Assembly (NCBI GenBank): GCA_003833135.1
Contig: QZLH01000096.1
Coordinates: 126,060-182,079 of the forward strand
Source of the DNA: Oehlia diaphana
Lineage: Eukaryota > Glomeromycota > Glomeromycetes > Glomerales > Glomeraceae
Direction: 5' to 3'
DNA: 56,020 nucleotides
Part shown: positions 11,358 through 21,899 of the stretch, piece by piece
Layout of the letters: the number at the start of each line of letters is the position of its first letter
Numbering within the stretch: the stretch's first letter is position 1
Position numbers and translations under genes: made by a program
Notes under the pieces: model-generated
The model's database searches: none
Seen by the model: the letters and a program-made list of their open reading frames with translations, nothing else
What the model was told of the DNA's origin: nothing

Positions 11358-11954
11358 TTAAACATCCTCGTATTTTATATATTCGGTAAAAAGTTTATCT
11401 ATATTTTCCTGTTCACGTCCGAAAACCTCCGAGGGCATTTCATTTTGTATCAATTCTGTTGGTGCAAGAAAGAAAGTCAAATCATCCGACTTGACATTAA
11501 AAGAATGCTCTTCCGTTGGAGAAGAAGGAAGAGACGAGTTGGAGCCAGAGGAGGGCGAAGAACTCCAGACAGGAGTATTAGAGAAGGAGAGAGAACTAGA
11601 GACCAGCGAGACTGAGGAGGGAGAAGAGGGAGAATTCTTGTCACAAATCGAGGAGGAGTGGGAGGATTGAGAATGGGAGGGGGAGGGAGCGGGAGCGGGA
11701 GCGAGAGCGGGTACATTCGAAATAACTTCAGTTATTTCTTTTCCTATTTCCTTTTTTTTTCGTACGCTGGCTGAATTTTTACGGGGACCACGTTTTGTTG
11801 GCAGTTCTGTGGTGCAGTTCCAATTACGATCACGGCAGTGTGTGCAAGGCCTAACGAATTCGCACTTTGTTTTTTTGTTTCGGCATTCCTTACATGCGGA
11901 AGTAACGCGTACGCGGATCGCATGTTTTTTATTGTCAACTCTATGGCACCTCAT
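11358..11954 (-). CDS. Small Zn(II)2Cys6 fungal-type transcription regulator
   Basis: Intronless frame of 198 residues. Residues ~20-47 hold a perfect binuclear zinc cluster, C-X2-C-X6-C-X5-C-X2-C-X6-C (begins ACKECRNKKTKC, ends with C-T-H-C and NWNC), followed by the basic linker TKRGPRKNSASVRKKK. Such domains bind CGG-type half sites. The rest is low complexity: an alternating Ala-Pro run (ALAPAPAPSPS), long Ser-rich stretches, and an acidic C-terminus (ENIDKLFTEYIKYEDV) that could be an activation segment. There is no fungal-specific middle homology region, and the protein is far shorter than typical Gal4-family members (500-1000 residues). Either it is a minimal regulator or introns downstream are missed. 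I prefer the former, because the frame ends in a clean stop and no splice donor is evident. Confidence 0.85.
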   Translation of the reverse strand: MRCHRVDNKKHAIRVRVTSACKECRNKKTKCEFVRPCTHCRDRNWNCTTELPTKRGPRKNSASVRKKKEIGKEITEVISNVPALAPAPAPSPSHSQSSHSSSICDKNSPSSPSSVSLVSSSLSFSNTPVWSSSPSSGSNSSLPSSPTEEHSFNVKSDDLTFFLAPTELIQNEMPSEVFGREQENIDKLFTEYIKYEDV

Positions 11955-14640
11955 GTTTAAGTAAAAATGTATAAATCTGTTAAAAAGAAAAGGGAATGAG
12001 GAATTATTAAATTTATAAAGAAATTTTTCTTATCGATAGATCAGCAGTAACGTATGACATAATTTTTGTTTATCAATTAAATAAAAAAATTTTTTATATT
12101 AAGGTTTACAATTAATTACCATAAACGTAAACAAAAGACACTGAGGCTTATCTATTAAAAATCGGTGTTTGAACGCGTAATCATTGTTATTAATTACTTG
12201 AAGCTTCTTTATTGGTTTAACAATATTTGATTACAGAAGATAAAACAAAGAATTGAAACCATATCATCCAAATAAGTTAAAATATATTCATTTATCAATG
12301 AAAAATTTCTCACAATTGTCTAAATTAGTATAATAATTAGATTTTGTACTGTCAAATGATCAAAAAATTATATGACAAACTAACTTTATTACGACCATTC
12401 ATTTATAGATAATCAACGCGTTTAGAACGCGCATTCTATTATTTCTTCTTGTTATTTTTGACCAATTAACGCTAATATAGTTATTATAATTTCTTATTTC
12501 TTCTTGTCACAATTTTTTTTTATCACTATTATAATAATTGCACGTGAAGCTTAAAATTGGTTGCATTTCTTTCATATGTTGATTCCATATTTTAATAACC
12601 GATTCGTAAATAAAGTTTTTTAAAAAAAAAATCATACCATTTTTTTTTTACAAACGTAAAGTTTGTACAATTTCACATACTAATAATTCGTAGCAATGTA
12701 GCATGTCACAACGTAAATGTATTGTTACAGTAAACAATATATAATTATAGTGCGCGCTATGAATCGAACTGCGCAAAGAAAACAATAGAATGCTTTATTT
12801 AGATAATTTTACGAGATTCAAACCTGTAATGAAACCACAGCGAATTAAATAATCTATAGATTGGCAAAACAGATTATGATAAAAGTCGTAATATTTGAGA
12901 TATTTTTGATTGTATTGTTTCAACTTTGAAAGTTTTATACTAAGAGGTAATTCAAACAATTTTAATTATTTTTATTATTATCATTAAATCTTTAAAAAGA
13001 ATTAAGAATTAATTCTTGGAAACAAAAAATTTCCAATTGTTTTTAGGATCGACAATTTAAGGAGCAAAGTGAGAATTTGGTATGCATTTTTAATATATCC
13101 TATTGTATAACATTTATAATATATATATATGACGAATATTTCAAAGTTAAAACAATATATTACCAAATTTAATGAACAAAAGCGGTTTATGCATTTAGGC
13201 TTAATAGTAGAATATTTTTGGAAATATCGGAAATCCCAAAGCAAAACATTTCCTGTATGAGAACCATATAATCATATGTTAACTATTGTTATGCATAACA
13301 AGGGGTTCGACCAAAAAAATTTATTATTATTTTTTTTTTTTTTATTTTTTTATTTTTTTTATTTTAATTATATACTATATTAAAAAATTTTTGAGAATTT
13401 GTAATTTTTGTATGTTGGAAAAACTAATGTTTTAATGAATTCCTTGCAAAATTTTACCAAATTGATCATATAACTTAAAAATTTCATTTTTCTTAATTAG
13501 CCGAACCCCAGGTTTCTGCTGTAGGTGTCCCAAAATTTTTGAACAATCTTTTGTTGTGTTTATGATAATCATTGCAATATGATTATTTAGGGACTCATCT
13601 TAAGATGAGAAAGATAAGAAACATCCTTTATCGGGTAAAAAGACCCTCTTTTTCATGGCTTAGTAAATCATGTGTTTTAAACACATCTTAGGTCATTTCC
13701 CATTTGAAAGCGTCTTTGTCTTGTTTTATGGCACTATTGGCGTATATTGTTGTACAAGTTTTTTAGAAAGACATGGTGCTGTTTATCATTTTTATTGGAC
13801 GAATTTTAATTTTTGTATGTAAACTTTAATCGTGCGTTACGCCCATCAAGTCTTTTGGTTGTTTCCATAATAGTTGAATCAATTTTTAAGCCTCATCTGC
13901 TTTTTTTTTCAATGTGATAAGGGTTTTTGGAACAAATTATAAGGAATATAATTAACACATAATATATACGGGTCAAACCGCAAATTAAAGTTCGCAATTA
14001 GTAATCAAATTCAAAAAGCTTTCCTTCTTTAATTTGTACCTCTATTACTAGTTACAAATTTTGAGAAAACTTTTTCAAATTGAAGTAAATAAATCAAAAA
14101 TTTCAAAAATTCAAATTCATTTATTCTTATATTCATAATAGTAAATATATTTATATATCTTTATATTAATTATTATTTGTTAATTCAAAAATAACTTAAT
14201 TTGTGTAAAAAATGTAGATTGAATTTTTATTAACAATTTTATATAATGTTTAATTTACACATTTTCAGCTAAAACTTAATTTACACATATTAGAAATTCA
14301 AAGTATTAATATTAAACATAGTATTTTATTAGTATACAAGTAATGATATTATAATTAATATCAGTTATTAAAAATTAAATTAATAAAATTTTTTATTATA
14401 TAAGATATTAAAATTATGATTTATTACTATTTATAATATTAGTATAATAATAAAATTATTGGATAGTAATAAGTATTTATTATAAAAATTGCATAAATGA
14501 TATCAAATTGATAATAATATTATTAAATAATTTAAATCAAATAACCATGTAGTACTATATTTTATACTTTATTATATTATTTAATTACTTCAAATCATTA
14601 TCAGAAATATCAATTTTTACCAGCATTATATTTTTTTAAT
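11955..14640. other. Long AT-rich intergenic region
   Basis: About 2.7 kb with no gene I can support. It contains ACGCGT-type sites (12,170, 12,415) and a probable small inverted-repeat element listed separately at 13,302-13,513. From 14,080 to 14,640 it is almost pure A/T. The composition changes sharply at about 14,650. Confidence 0.6.
13302..13513. mobile_element. Possible short MITE
   Basis: GGGGTTCGACCAAAAAAATT at the left is mirrored by CTTAATTAGCCGAACCCC at the right (reverse complement GGGGTTCGGCTAATTAAG). Arms of about 13 bp match at 10-11 positions, and the interior is homopolymer-rich. No target-site duplication was recognised, so this is tentative. Confidence 0.4.
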
Positions 14641-14654
14641 ACTGGTTGATCGTC

Positions 14655-15525
14655 ATAATTTCAGTCACTGGTGCAGCAACAACTGTTGACCGGCAATTCG
14701 AGAGCTATATCAACGTATTAATACACCAGCGTTTGCCTATCCGGATAATGTACAGGCCCAAAAATCTGTATCCGGTTTGTTGCCAGAATTATATATGGCG
14801 GTAAAACCGTTTGGTGACCAAACGTCAACCGAGACTTTCACTTCGAAGCTCGGCAGAATTAATACCGGGCTTAATAATAAACTCTCCGCAATCTTATGGC
14901 ACGTGATTCTGGCTACGCCACAGAAGCGCAAAAAATATTGATAAGACTTAATAATATCGAAGAAGACTTCCATAATGATTTTGGCAGAATTAGATCCCTA
15001 GAGGAATCTGTTACATCCAGATTCATGTCAATTAATGTTGTTATCGAAGATCTCCAAAACAAAATAAATCAACATTACGCAGTAGTTCAAAGATCCGATT
15101 TTGATCAACAAAGTGCGTCCAATGCTAATTCGACCAATGAATCTGAAACTGATTCACGAGGCTCTTCAACTAATTCATCTTCAAGCTCTTCTGGTAAGAT
15201 AAAAACAGAATAATTCTTGATAATCAACGCTTTATGTATTAGGGGTTTGACTAACATTTTTTGATTGCAGGCTCGAGCCAAAAATTCGCAAATATCATTT
15301 CTATATTCCGGGAACAATTTACGGACATCTTTGATAGGATTAAGGGTGCGAATGATTATTCTTTAGATCAGATGTGTGCTGTTTTATCGGTTGATATTCT
15401 TAGTAGACTTGGGATGGGAGTAATTGGGAAAGATACGATAAAGGGTTTTTACCGTGGGGAAAATATAAAAGTGAAAACTTAGAAAAAATAGGTGCTTGGA
15501 TAGATCACTATCATATATATCACTG
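14655..15525 (+). pseudogene. Broken two-exon gene of unknown family (coiled coil, Ser tract, HTH-like end)
   Basis: After an AG acceptor-like site the frames read, with two shifts: TVDRQFESYINVL, a segment beginning AFAYPDNVQAQKSVSG, then from the ATG at 14,896 a heptad-like helical part (KILIRLNNIEEDFHNDFGRI) and a Ser/Asn-rich linker. A GTAAGA...TTGCAG intron (15,195-15,270) joins in phase to a C-terminal segment with FREQFTDIFDRIKGANDYS and MCAVLSVDILSRLGMGVIGK. That last part has the helix-turn-helix rhythm of small repressor-like DNA-binding domains, which I infer. A one-base loss near 15,479 creates an early stop; the next frame continues LEKIGAWIDHYHIYH. I do not recognise a named family. 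It resembles a repetitive Glomeromycotina-specific group. Confidence 0.6.
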
Positions 15526-16212
15526 AGTAGCAGGGAAGGAACTGCCAGTATATGAATTAGGGCTCGGCAGGCTTATCAAGTAGGCATGTTTTTTTATACC
15601 TTTCCTCCCTTGAAACAACCTGCTACTCCAATAGTTTCATTTTTTACATAACCGGCCGGCCCTTTCTCATGTATTACTTTGCAATAAAGAATGTTTTGAT
15701 TGATTTTTAAATGTGTGCATTTTGCAAAAATAAATATAACTCTCATGATAGTAAACTAAAATGATTCCCGATTTATACCTTTATTTGAGATAATCTCTAA
15801 CACTGACGATGCTAATCATTTTTCACAACTCTATAGATGCTCAAAGATAAAGCGGACATATTGCCTTTCTTGATTCTTTCCGCACATTTGATAAAATCGT
15901 GATTATTGTCATGTGTCTGTCACGTCTGACGCATTATCGAGCTGACAATAAAAGATATTATAAAAATGAAGTGTACCGGTAAGTGTGAATCGGATATCTC
16001 ATTTTTTTTTTATCTCGTTGCTAATCTTCAGATTCTTCATATAGATTCGAAATTATTTTATCTCTCTGCGAAACATAGCTAAAATCGATACTTTTTAATT
16101 TCCGATTATTCGGAAAAAAATCTGATAAGGGACAGTCGTGAATTGATGTAAAAGCACCCAATTGATTGTTATATGAGATATTTAATATACAAGAATCTTA
16201 CGCTACGCACCT

Positions 16213-16745
16213 TCATCCTATAACCCAGCAACATGAAAGGAATAGAGATTATAGACCCAAAAGACAGTAAGTATTTACTATTGTTGTGATTAATCCATTT
16301 ACTGTAGGAAGTCAACTTCCTCTTCCTGAAAAGATGCACGAATATTTTTAATCAGCTCCTGCACGTTCATCGAGTTTCTGTGCAAGCTTGATTCGGAACA
16401 GAAAATTTACACGAAACACCTGAATTCATTAGCGTAAACCAAGGTCTACCGCAATTTGCTAGAGATCACGCAAAAAAGTTGTTGATAGAACTATATTCAC
16501 TTATTAGCTCTTTTGCAAATTGGGAATAACTCAATATGTTGATAATACATCATGTCAGTCCAAGGAAATCGTTTCATTTTGGGATTCGATATTAGAACGT
16601 GCTACCGAAGACATGATTACAAGATACTCGAAGCAAACATGTCTCAATTGGTGGTGCAGACGTTGCTAGAGTGCAACGAGAAAATAAGTAAGTCGCTCAC
16701 CTGGTGCTCGACAAGAATGTGCTCATTACTTGTCTCGACAAAGAA
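16213..16745 (+). pseudogene. Broken gene of unknown family (MKGIEIIDPKD start)
   Basis: A plausible start (MKGIEIIDPKD) is followed by a consensus intron (GTAAGTATTT to TGTAG, about 16,251-16,291). Coding continues as SQLPLPEKMHEYF, then after a frameshift SVNQGLPQFARDHAKKLL, IELYSLISSFANW, after another shift QSKEIVSFWDSILERATEDM, and after a third GGADVARVQRENK. All pieces are on the plus strand and in a sensible order, so this is one decayed gene. No known domain is recognisable. A stretch of about 470 bp between the previous pseudogene and this start (15,740-16,210) shows nothing else I can name. Confidence 0.55.
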
Positions 16746-16843
16746 TTAGCTTTCAGAATATAAGCGTTGATCGATAGCCTATACATTTGTTATTTTGTTG
16801 TGTCAAAGGATAAAAACGTATTTAAATATAATACACCGCTCCG

Positions 16844-17018
16844 CCGTCAAGCTGACAGGCGTGGGACACGGTGGCCTACCTTTACGTGCAGAACGCTCAT
16901 CGTCAGGCTGACAGGCATGAATGTGGTAGGCGACTGCAAGGAAGAGGTCACCGTCAAGCTGACAGGCATGATAGTCTCCCCTTGCACTTCCAGACAACTT
17001 GCCGTCAGGCTGACAGGC
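16844..17018. repeat. Four regularly spaced 17-bp dyad repeats
   Basis: CCGTCARGCTGACAGGC occurs at 16,844-16,860, 16,900-16,916 (first base T), 16,951-16,967 and 17,002-17,018. The spacing is 56, 51 and 51 bp. Units alternate A and G at one position (A, G, A, G). The core GTCAGGCTGAC is a palindrome around one base. The spacers are different sequences, much GC-richer than the surroundings. Unit 4 is framed by perfect 8-bp arms (CAACTTGC at 16,995-17,002 and GCAAGTTG at 17,019-17,026), and unit 2 by TCAT/ATGA. Function unknown. It could be an iteron-like protein-binding array, a hairpin RNA or a decayed satellite. It is not a CRISPR array in the prokaryotic sense, because there are no cas genes and the repeats are too short. 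Confidence 0.85.
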
Positions 17019-17199
17019 GCAAGTTGCGTGGGCAAAATACAAGTTCTGGAAGATAGTAATAGATGATCGTCTGATTATCATTGTTTATCATGTATTCATG
17101 TTGGCCATAAAAATCAAAAGTTCGTACAACATTAAAACGCGACGATTTCCGTTTCCCTAATCCCCCTAGTACTAACGCGTTTTCATCCTTGACACTGCT

Positions 17200-18212
17200 A
17201 TGTCTGAATCAGAAAACCACGACTAGAAGCAACCAAATTCTTCAAGTATCAGATTGACAAGAATGCACGTTGCATTCGCGAATTTTTTAAGAGTGTCTCT
17301 GCCTCACAGTGGTCACTAAGTACATTGCTAAGTTGGAGACTGGGCTGAATTTTGAACAACTCTTCAAAGTGTTTACTAAAAGTTTGGATCAAATTCATGT
17401 GTTATTTGTTGTTCCAGTTTGTGTTCGAACATTTGCTTGGAATGGCTGGAGGTACGTGATTATTAATTCCTAGACTTTTATGACATGCATACTGATATTC
17501 GTCGTTTCAGACGTGCACGGGCAAGGCAATAGTAAACGAATGCAGAGAATATTTTTCGCTAAAGTGACGTTGCAAGAAAAAACTGAACCAAAAGACGTAT
17601 TCAAAGTATGTTGATGGGTACAATACGTTACATAATACATAATGATAATTTTTTACAGGATACGGTGAATGTTACTGCGCAAGTGGAGGCATACCGCGCA
17701 TATATCACTGCACCAGCTGTGCCAACAACGTCAAGCACATCCTTCTCGGAAGATCAACTCTCGGAGTACCACACTCTTCAAACAGACGGGACATACACAG
17801 GTGATTAATCTGACCGGGGTACTGACGAAGAAGGAGAATCTTCAACTAAAAGAGTTCGAGAAGAAAACCGGTGAATTATAATGAAAGCCCGTCGGAAGTG
17901 GATTCTTCTGGTTCAGAATATCAAGAGAAGTCGATGACAACAAGATTTCAGATGAACAAATGGCCCATTTCGATCACATTTTCCATGACTTAGATCCAGA
18001 AAAGATGTGGATCCTTAAATCTGGACATGTTGTTGAGAAAGTAATTTACGAATACGCAATAAATTTGAAAATGAGTTCTATATGCACTCCTTTATCATCA
18101 GCGATATTGATGAAAAAGCAAAGTCATTATTTCGAAATGAAGAATGGGAAGAGATATTTTCCTCAAACTGCAAAAAAATGCCAAAAATCGACAAATCAGT
18201 CATTAAGCTTAT
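17200..18212 (+). pseudogene. Broken three-exon gene of a lineage-specific family
   Basis: A start MSESENHD runs into a stop, and another frame resumes with KFFKYQIDKNARCIREFFKS. After a further shift it reads KYIAKLETGLNFEQLFKVFT and VPVCVRTFAWNGW. An intron GTACGT...TTTCAG (about 17,454-17,510) and a second, GTATGTTG...TTACAG (about 17,607-17,658), are well formed. Between and after them come GNSKRMQRIFFAKVTLQEK and DTVNVTAQVEAYRAYITAPA. The last part (DPEKMWILKSGHVVEKVIYE, then after a frameshift MHSFIISDIDEKAKSLF and NEEWEEIFSS) has the LKSG...EEVIY...HSFI...EEWEEI layout I associate with a large Rhizophagus-specific family of unknown function. At least four frameshifts; not functional. 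Confidence 0.6.
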
Positions 18213-18227
18213 AATTAAAAAATATTT

Positions 18228-18345
18228 TTATATAGGACCAGAACGGACTGGACCAAAATAACTGGTCTAGCCTGGTTCTGAATTATCTTTTTAATATAAA
18301 CTGGACTGGACTGAAATGAACTAATTTTTCAGTCCAGCCCTGGGT
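18228..18345. mobile_element. Probable MITE remnant rich in GGACCAG/ACTGGTC
   Basis: GGACCAGAACGGACTGGACC near the left faces TTTTTCAGTCCAGCCCTGG at the right, with internal ACTGGTC and TGGACTGGACTG palindromic pieces. The vocabulary (GGACCAG, CTGGTCC) is shared with the hAT-like element at 26,533-27,171, so this may be a diverged relative. Ends are not determined. Confidence 0.45.
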
Positions 18346-18379
18346 TACTCCCCAACCCGAACTAATTCAGATCATTTAG

Positions 18380-18840
18380 AGCTTTAACATCTAGATTATC
18401 TTCTAGAAAACCATAAAATTTCTTAAACTTTTGGAATATATGCTCTTGCATTTTTATCAGCTTCTTCCGACCTTTCTTGATTAGAATAACCAATAATACC
18501 AAGTTCATCCTGAATTGCTATTATATCCTCTTCTAAATATAAAAGCAAATTATATAATTTCCCCAGTAATAATATATATATCTGTAGAAGTTTTATTGCT
18601 TTGAAGTGCCTTTTCTTGAATGGGATTGCCATCAATACTAAGACCATCCTGCATTGGTAAATGGTAATATATCTAACACCAAATCTAACAACAGCTCATA
18701 TGAATTAGCAAATGTTTTGCTGATTGATTCACATTGCCATTTAATACCAAGTTTTTCCTGAATAGCTATTATATACTTCTTTTTACATAAAAGTACTTCA
18801 TATAATTGAGCAAGTGTTTCGCTTTGATCAGGTTTTATTT
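18380..18840 (-). pseudogene. Broken minus-strand coding remnant, unknown
   Basis: Minus-strand frames read ETLAQLYEVLLCKKKYIIAI, QEKLGIKWQCESISKTFANS, then a shifted QDGLSIDGNPIQEKALQ and a final 74-residue open piece (18,647-18,423) with LEEDIIAIQDELGI. The recurring E-x-L-L...IIAIQ(E/D)(K/E)LG pattern suggests an internally repeated helical protein, with the unit seen twice about 230 bp apart. Stops and frameshifts separate the pieces. No family recognised. Confidence 0.4.
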
Positions 18841-19068
18841 GTCATGATTGCTTTGACTTTAAAATGCGGAAAATTTGTCCGGGATAATGATCATCAGTCC
18901 GGAGCTGGCCGAAGGCCCTTTGTATGATCTTCAGCTCGGAAGATTCTTTTGCTGGCGTTGTCAATCCCGTGCGACAAAAAAATAGGTGGATCACAAGACA
19001 GCCTCTATTTTTTTCCCGAACAAATGTGAGAAAGAATGTCTAGTTGCAACACGGGGCTTTTCCAATAA

Positions 19069-19172
19069 GTTAATAGTGACGACAAATCATATGCTATGAA
19101 GGGCCGAGAACTTTGCAATTTTTGAGATCTACAAGAGCTAGATATCTTTGCGTCTTGCAAGGCAGATCTCTA
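19069..19172 (+). repeat. Duplicated upstream block 1 of the Crinkler-like pair
   Basis: GTTAATAGTGACGACAAATC through CTTGCAAGGCAGATCTC is about 85% similar, by eye, to 20,277-20,385. It begins 357 bp upstream of the start of the first Crinkler-like pseudogene. The second copy begins 346 bp upstream of the second one. It could be a shared 5' flank or promoter, retained from duplication of a gene with its upstream region. The interval 18,850-19,068 shows no gene. Confidence 0.7.
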
Positions 19173-19425
19173 TACCTAAAGAAATATTAAGTCATTAACT
19201 GCATTAATCTCGGTGAATATAAATAAGTTAAGGGTTGCATAGAAGCATAAAAAATTAATCTCGGTCTTTAAATACGGATTTATATAATCTATGTTATAAT
19301 GAGCAGATGCCTTAGAGGATTCGTTTTATTACGGAAATATTATTTAAGGTGTGAACGATTTACCAAGATCGACACGGAAATAATGTATAAATACGATAAA
19401 AATTTAATAGTACCAATATTAAACA

Positions 19426-20133
19426 ATGAGCGAGTCTAAGATTTCTCTCTGGTTGTTTCATTCAGGTAATGTTTATGAAGAAGGAACGGTTGGAGATATT
19501 AGGAATGCAATAATACTTGAAAAAAAAAATGTTTATTCGTAGAAATAATATCAGCATTACCGAATTCAGAATGTGAATAATATCCATTCCAACTGATAAT
19601 ATTGCGGGATTGAAAAGAGTTCCGGTCGAGATAGAAGTCTACAGAGAAATGGATGGTTGAACAAGGAATACGTGCAAGTCCGTAACTTCAGACATGGAAA
19701 AGATGATGAAAAAAATAGTAGAAATGGCGTTAACTAAGAATAAAGCTCAAGTTCAGGAACAGCTTGATGGAGTAGAAAATAAAATTCAAGAGCGCGTTAG
19801 AGGAATCGAAAATAAGATTCAAGATTTGGTCAATATAATTGAAAGTATGTATGGAAATTGCGAATAATTAAGCCTCCAATTAGATTAATACCGTGTTTTT
19901 GATTTAGATAATAGGTGAAGAGCTTCGGATAGTTCAGATATTGGATATATTGTAACTAATATTAGTGGTACTGGAAATTTAATAGTAGTTCTCTGTAATG
20001 ATAAAAAAACAAAAAATAATTTCCTCGTTACTATCGATTGAAAGATGGTTGCTGATTGTGATAATATATAGAAAAAGATTAAAGAACTTTATATAAATAA
20101 TGCGAAAAATTTTTATCTATCATGAAACCAACA
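19426..20133 (+). pseudogene. Crinkler (CRN)-like gene, broken, with coiled coil
   Basis: Starts MSESKISLWLFHSGN, then GDIRNAIILEKK, the pattern of CRN-type N-terminal ubiquitin-like domains in Glomeromycotina. Further pieces in shifted frames are IPTDNIAGLKRV and a clear coiled coil (KAQVQEQLDGVENKIQERV, GIENKIQDLVNIIE). A GTATGT...TTTAG intron (about 19,850-19,904) leads to SDIGYIVTNISGTGN, LCNDKKTKNNFLVTID and KIKELYINNAKNF. Two of the stops interrupting this last part (TGA after FLVTID, TAG after DCDNI) sit where tryptophan would fit, i.e. TGG to TGA/TAG. CRN proteins are effector-like proteins of oomycetes and some fungi; in family members the N-terminus is a targeting or regulatory domain. 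This copy is non-functional, and the C-terminal domain type is not identified. Confidence 0.6.
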
Positions 20134-20276
20134 TATTCGTTAAAATACCATGTGGCTGATCACACGCAGATCTGTGCGACAGCCGTTAAGACGTACCCTC
20201 GTTCGAGGTGAATTCATATCTTCGAATATTTTTTTTCCTGATACTTTGGTATAGTGAATACGATGATAAAAAAGTG

Positions 20277-20385
20277 GTTAATAGTGACGACAAAGCATAT
20301 GTTATGAAGAGCTGAGGACTTTGCATTTTCGAGATCGTCAGGCGCTTGTCCAATTTTGCGTCTTGCAGAGTAGATCTCCATGTGA
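20277..20385 (+). repeat. Duplicated upstream block 2 of the Crinkler-like pair
   Basis: Second copy of the block at 19,069-19,172, direct orientation, 1,208 bp away. It starts with GTTAATAGTGACGACAAAGC and ends near TCTTGCAGAGTAGATCTCC. The 104-residue open frame that runs from 20,346 through this block looks like leader sequence rather than a gene. Confidence 0.7.
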
Positions 20386-20622
20386 AGAGGTATAAAGATT
20401 CCATGCTCATGTGCTTCTTGGTATCATACGAGAATGCTAATCGCGCTCCTTATCTCCTTAACTTTTTCCCAACAAGATATAAGCATGTAGAAGTATGTAG
20501 AAGTTCGGCCTACTTTCCCGTAAAAATAACGAAAAATAAGGTATGTAAATGCCAGAAGTTATGTACATGTATTTATGAAAGCGAGTTTTTCCCAATATGG
20601 GCTTTGTATCTAGGAAAGCAAG

Positions 20623-21739
20623 ATGTCTTCTATCCGCCTCTTCGTGGTGGGACTTTATAAAATTTTCGAGGTCGAAATTGATAATAATTTGACCGTTGAT
20701 AATCTGAAAGACAAGATTAAAGATACCCGGCAAGACTTCCGTCAAGTAAAACTTCGATCTATACGAAGTTAATTTTTTTCAATCCAATTTTTCCATAGTC
20801 TCTTCTGTAAGCAGTACTACAGATAGCCAAGGAGTTTTTATTGATCCACAAAAAGAAATTTCCAACCTTGATTCTTATAGAAAGGTACCCTTATCGTCAA
20901 GAAAATGGTGAAAAGGGACCATTCACGTCATCATATACCCCCAGGTAGTGTTAGAGAGGGATCCTTCAGATACTGGGCTCTTAAGTGAACTTCCTAGGAG
21001 AATTTTACCAACATACCGTTTTCTAAACTAGTTATAATTTTTTATTCGTATCATGTAGCGAAGTAATTCGCAATTTTTATGTATTGTAAGCCGGGTTCCG
21101 GCAAAGTTTTTATTTCATTATTATTTTACAGTACATAAAAATTCCGGACGTGTGGATTATGCAATCAAAAAAATAATAGACGATTTATTCGAAGAAATAA
21201 TTTGCATAACTGAAGGGAGGCAAAACCAGCCGGGCAAAGGAGTGGCCCAAAATCTTATGCAATGTAAAAGTTCATGTGATGTAAGCAATGTAGATTTTTA
21301 TTTTTCGCTTTGTACATTTTCTAACTGACATTATTGATATAGATGAACTTGAACATGCTCAAGAAAAGCGGAAGGCGTACGAGGCGTTCGACTATGAGTA
21401 TGGATATGTATATGGCATTGTCACGACAGGTGGGAAGATCGTTTTGGGGATGTTTTTTATTTTAAGTTTATGCAATACTAGCTTGAAATTTCTTAATCTT
21501 CGTGTAATAGCAACTGGTTGATATTTCATACTTCACAGCACTGAATGCATTTTTTGTACGAGCAAACTGAATATCGAATCTCACTAACGGAAGATGCTCT
21601 CATTGATCAAAATGAATTGCGCAAGAACGTGAAGAGGATCTTGGGGGTTATAGTGAGTTTGTTAAAGGATAGGGTATCAGCTAGTGAAGAACCCGCAAAT
21701 AAGAAACACTGTGTAGAAGAGATAATCAAGAAAAAATAA
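20623..21739 (+). pseudogene. Crinkler (CRN)-like gene, broken, with nuclease-like C-terminus
   Basis: Starts MSSIRLFVVGLYKIFEVEID with NNLTVDNLKDKIKDT, a typical CRN N-terminal ubiquitin-like domain; the frame dies at 20,772. The next frame carries its second half (DLYEVNF, DPQKEISNLDS) and the IHVII end motif of the domain. After an acceptor near 21,130 the C-terminal domain reads GRVDYAIKKIIDDLFEEIIC, ITEGRQNQPGKGVAQNLMQC and, beyond a GTAAGC...GATATAG intron (about 21,280-21,342), YGYVYGIVTT. A third intron (about 21,430-21,509) precedes YFILHSTECIFC, where a Trp-to-stop change is likely, and after a shift the tail ends TEYRISLTEDALIDQNEL to the stop at 21,739. D...E-G-(R/K)-Q...Q-N-x-x-Q fits the restriction-nuclease-like fold proposed for CRN C-termini; that is inference. 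At least three frameshifts and two or more nonsense codons. Confidence 0.65.
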
Positions 21740-21899
21740 GCATGTATATTAGCATAGAAACTTTGTCATGTACCGGGTGACCAACTTCGTGTATTTATTT
21801 TTCGCATATATTAATAAAAATTTTTTTCTTGGCAAAATGTTACAAATTGTAACGCGCACGTGATTTTTTATTTATTTTGAACACTCATATACAGTGTAT
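21740..21899. other. Short spacer between pseudogenes
   Basis: About 160 bp with the end of the CRN-like remnant on one side and the beginning of the next coding remnant on the other. It includes an AT-rich stretch that could hold a poly(A) signal for the former. Nothing else visible. Confidence 0.4.

Noticed and set aside
11477..11938. Additional minus-strand frames overlapping the Zn2Cys6 gene
   Set aside because: Shadows of the Ser/Pro-rich coding sequence in other frames; no start context or domain.
13500..14000. Tc1/mariner end (TGTCCCAAAATTTTTGAAC)
   Set aside because: Resembles a mariner terminus, but I could not find a matching inverted end or any transposase sequence nearby.
16844..17018. 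CRISPR array
   Set aside because: Only four units of 17 bp, uneven first spacing, no leader, no cas genes, eukaryotic context with introns. Kept as a dyad-repeat array instead.
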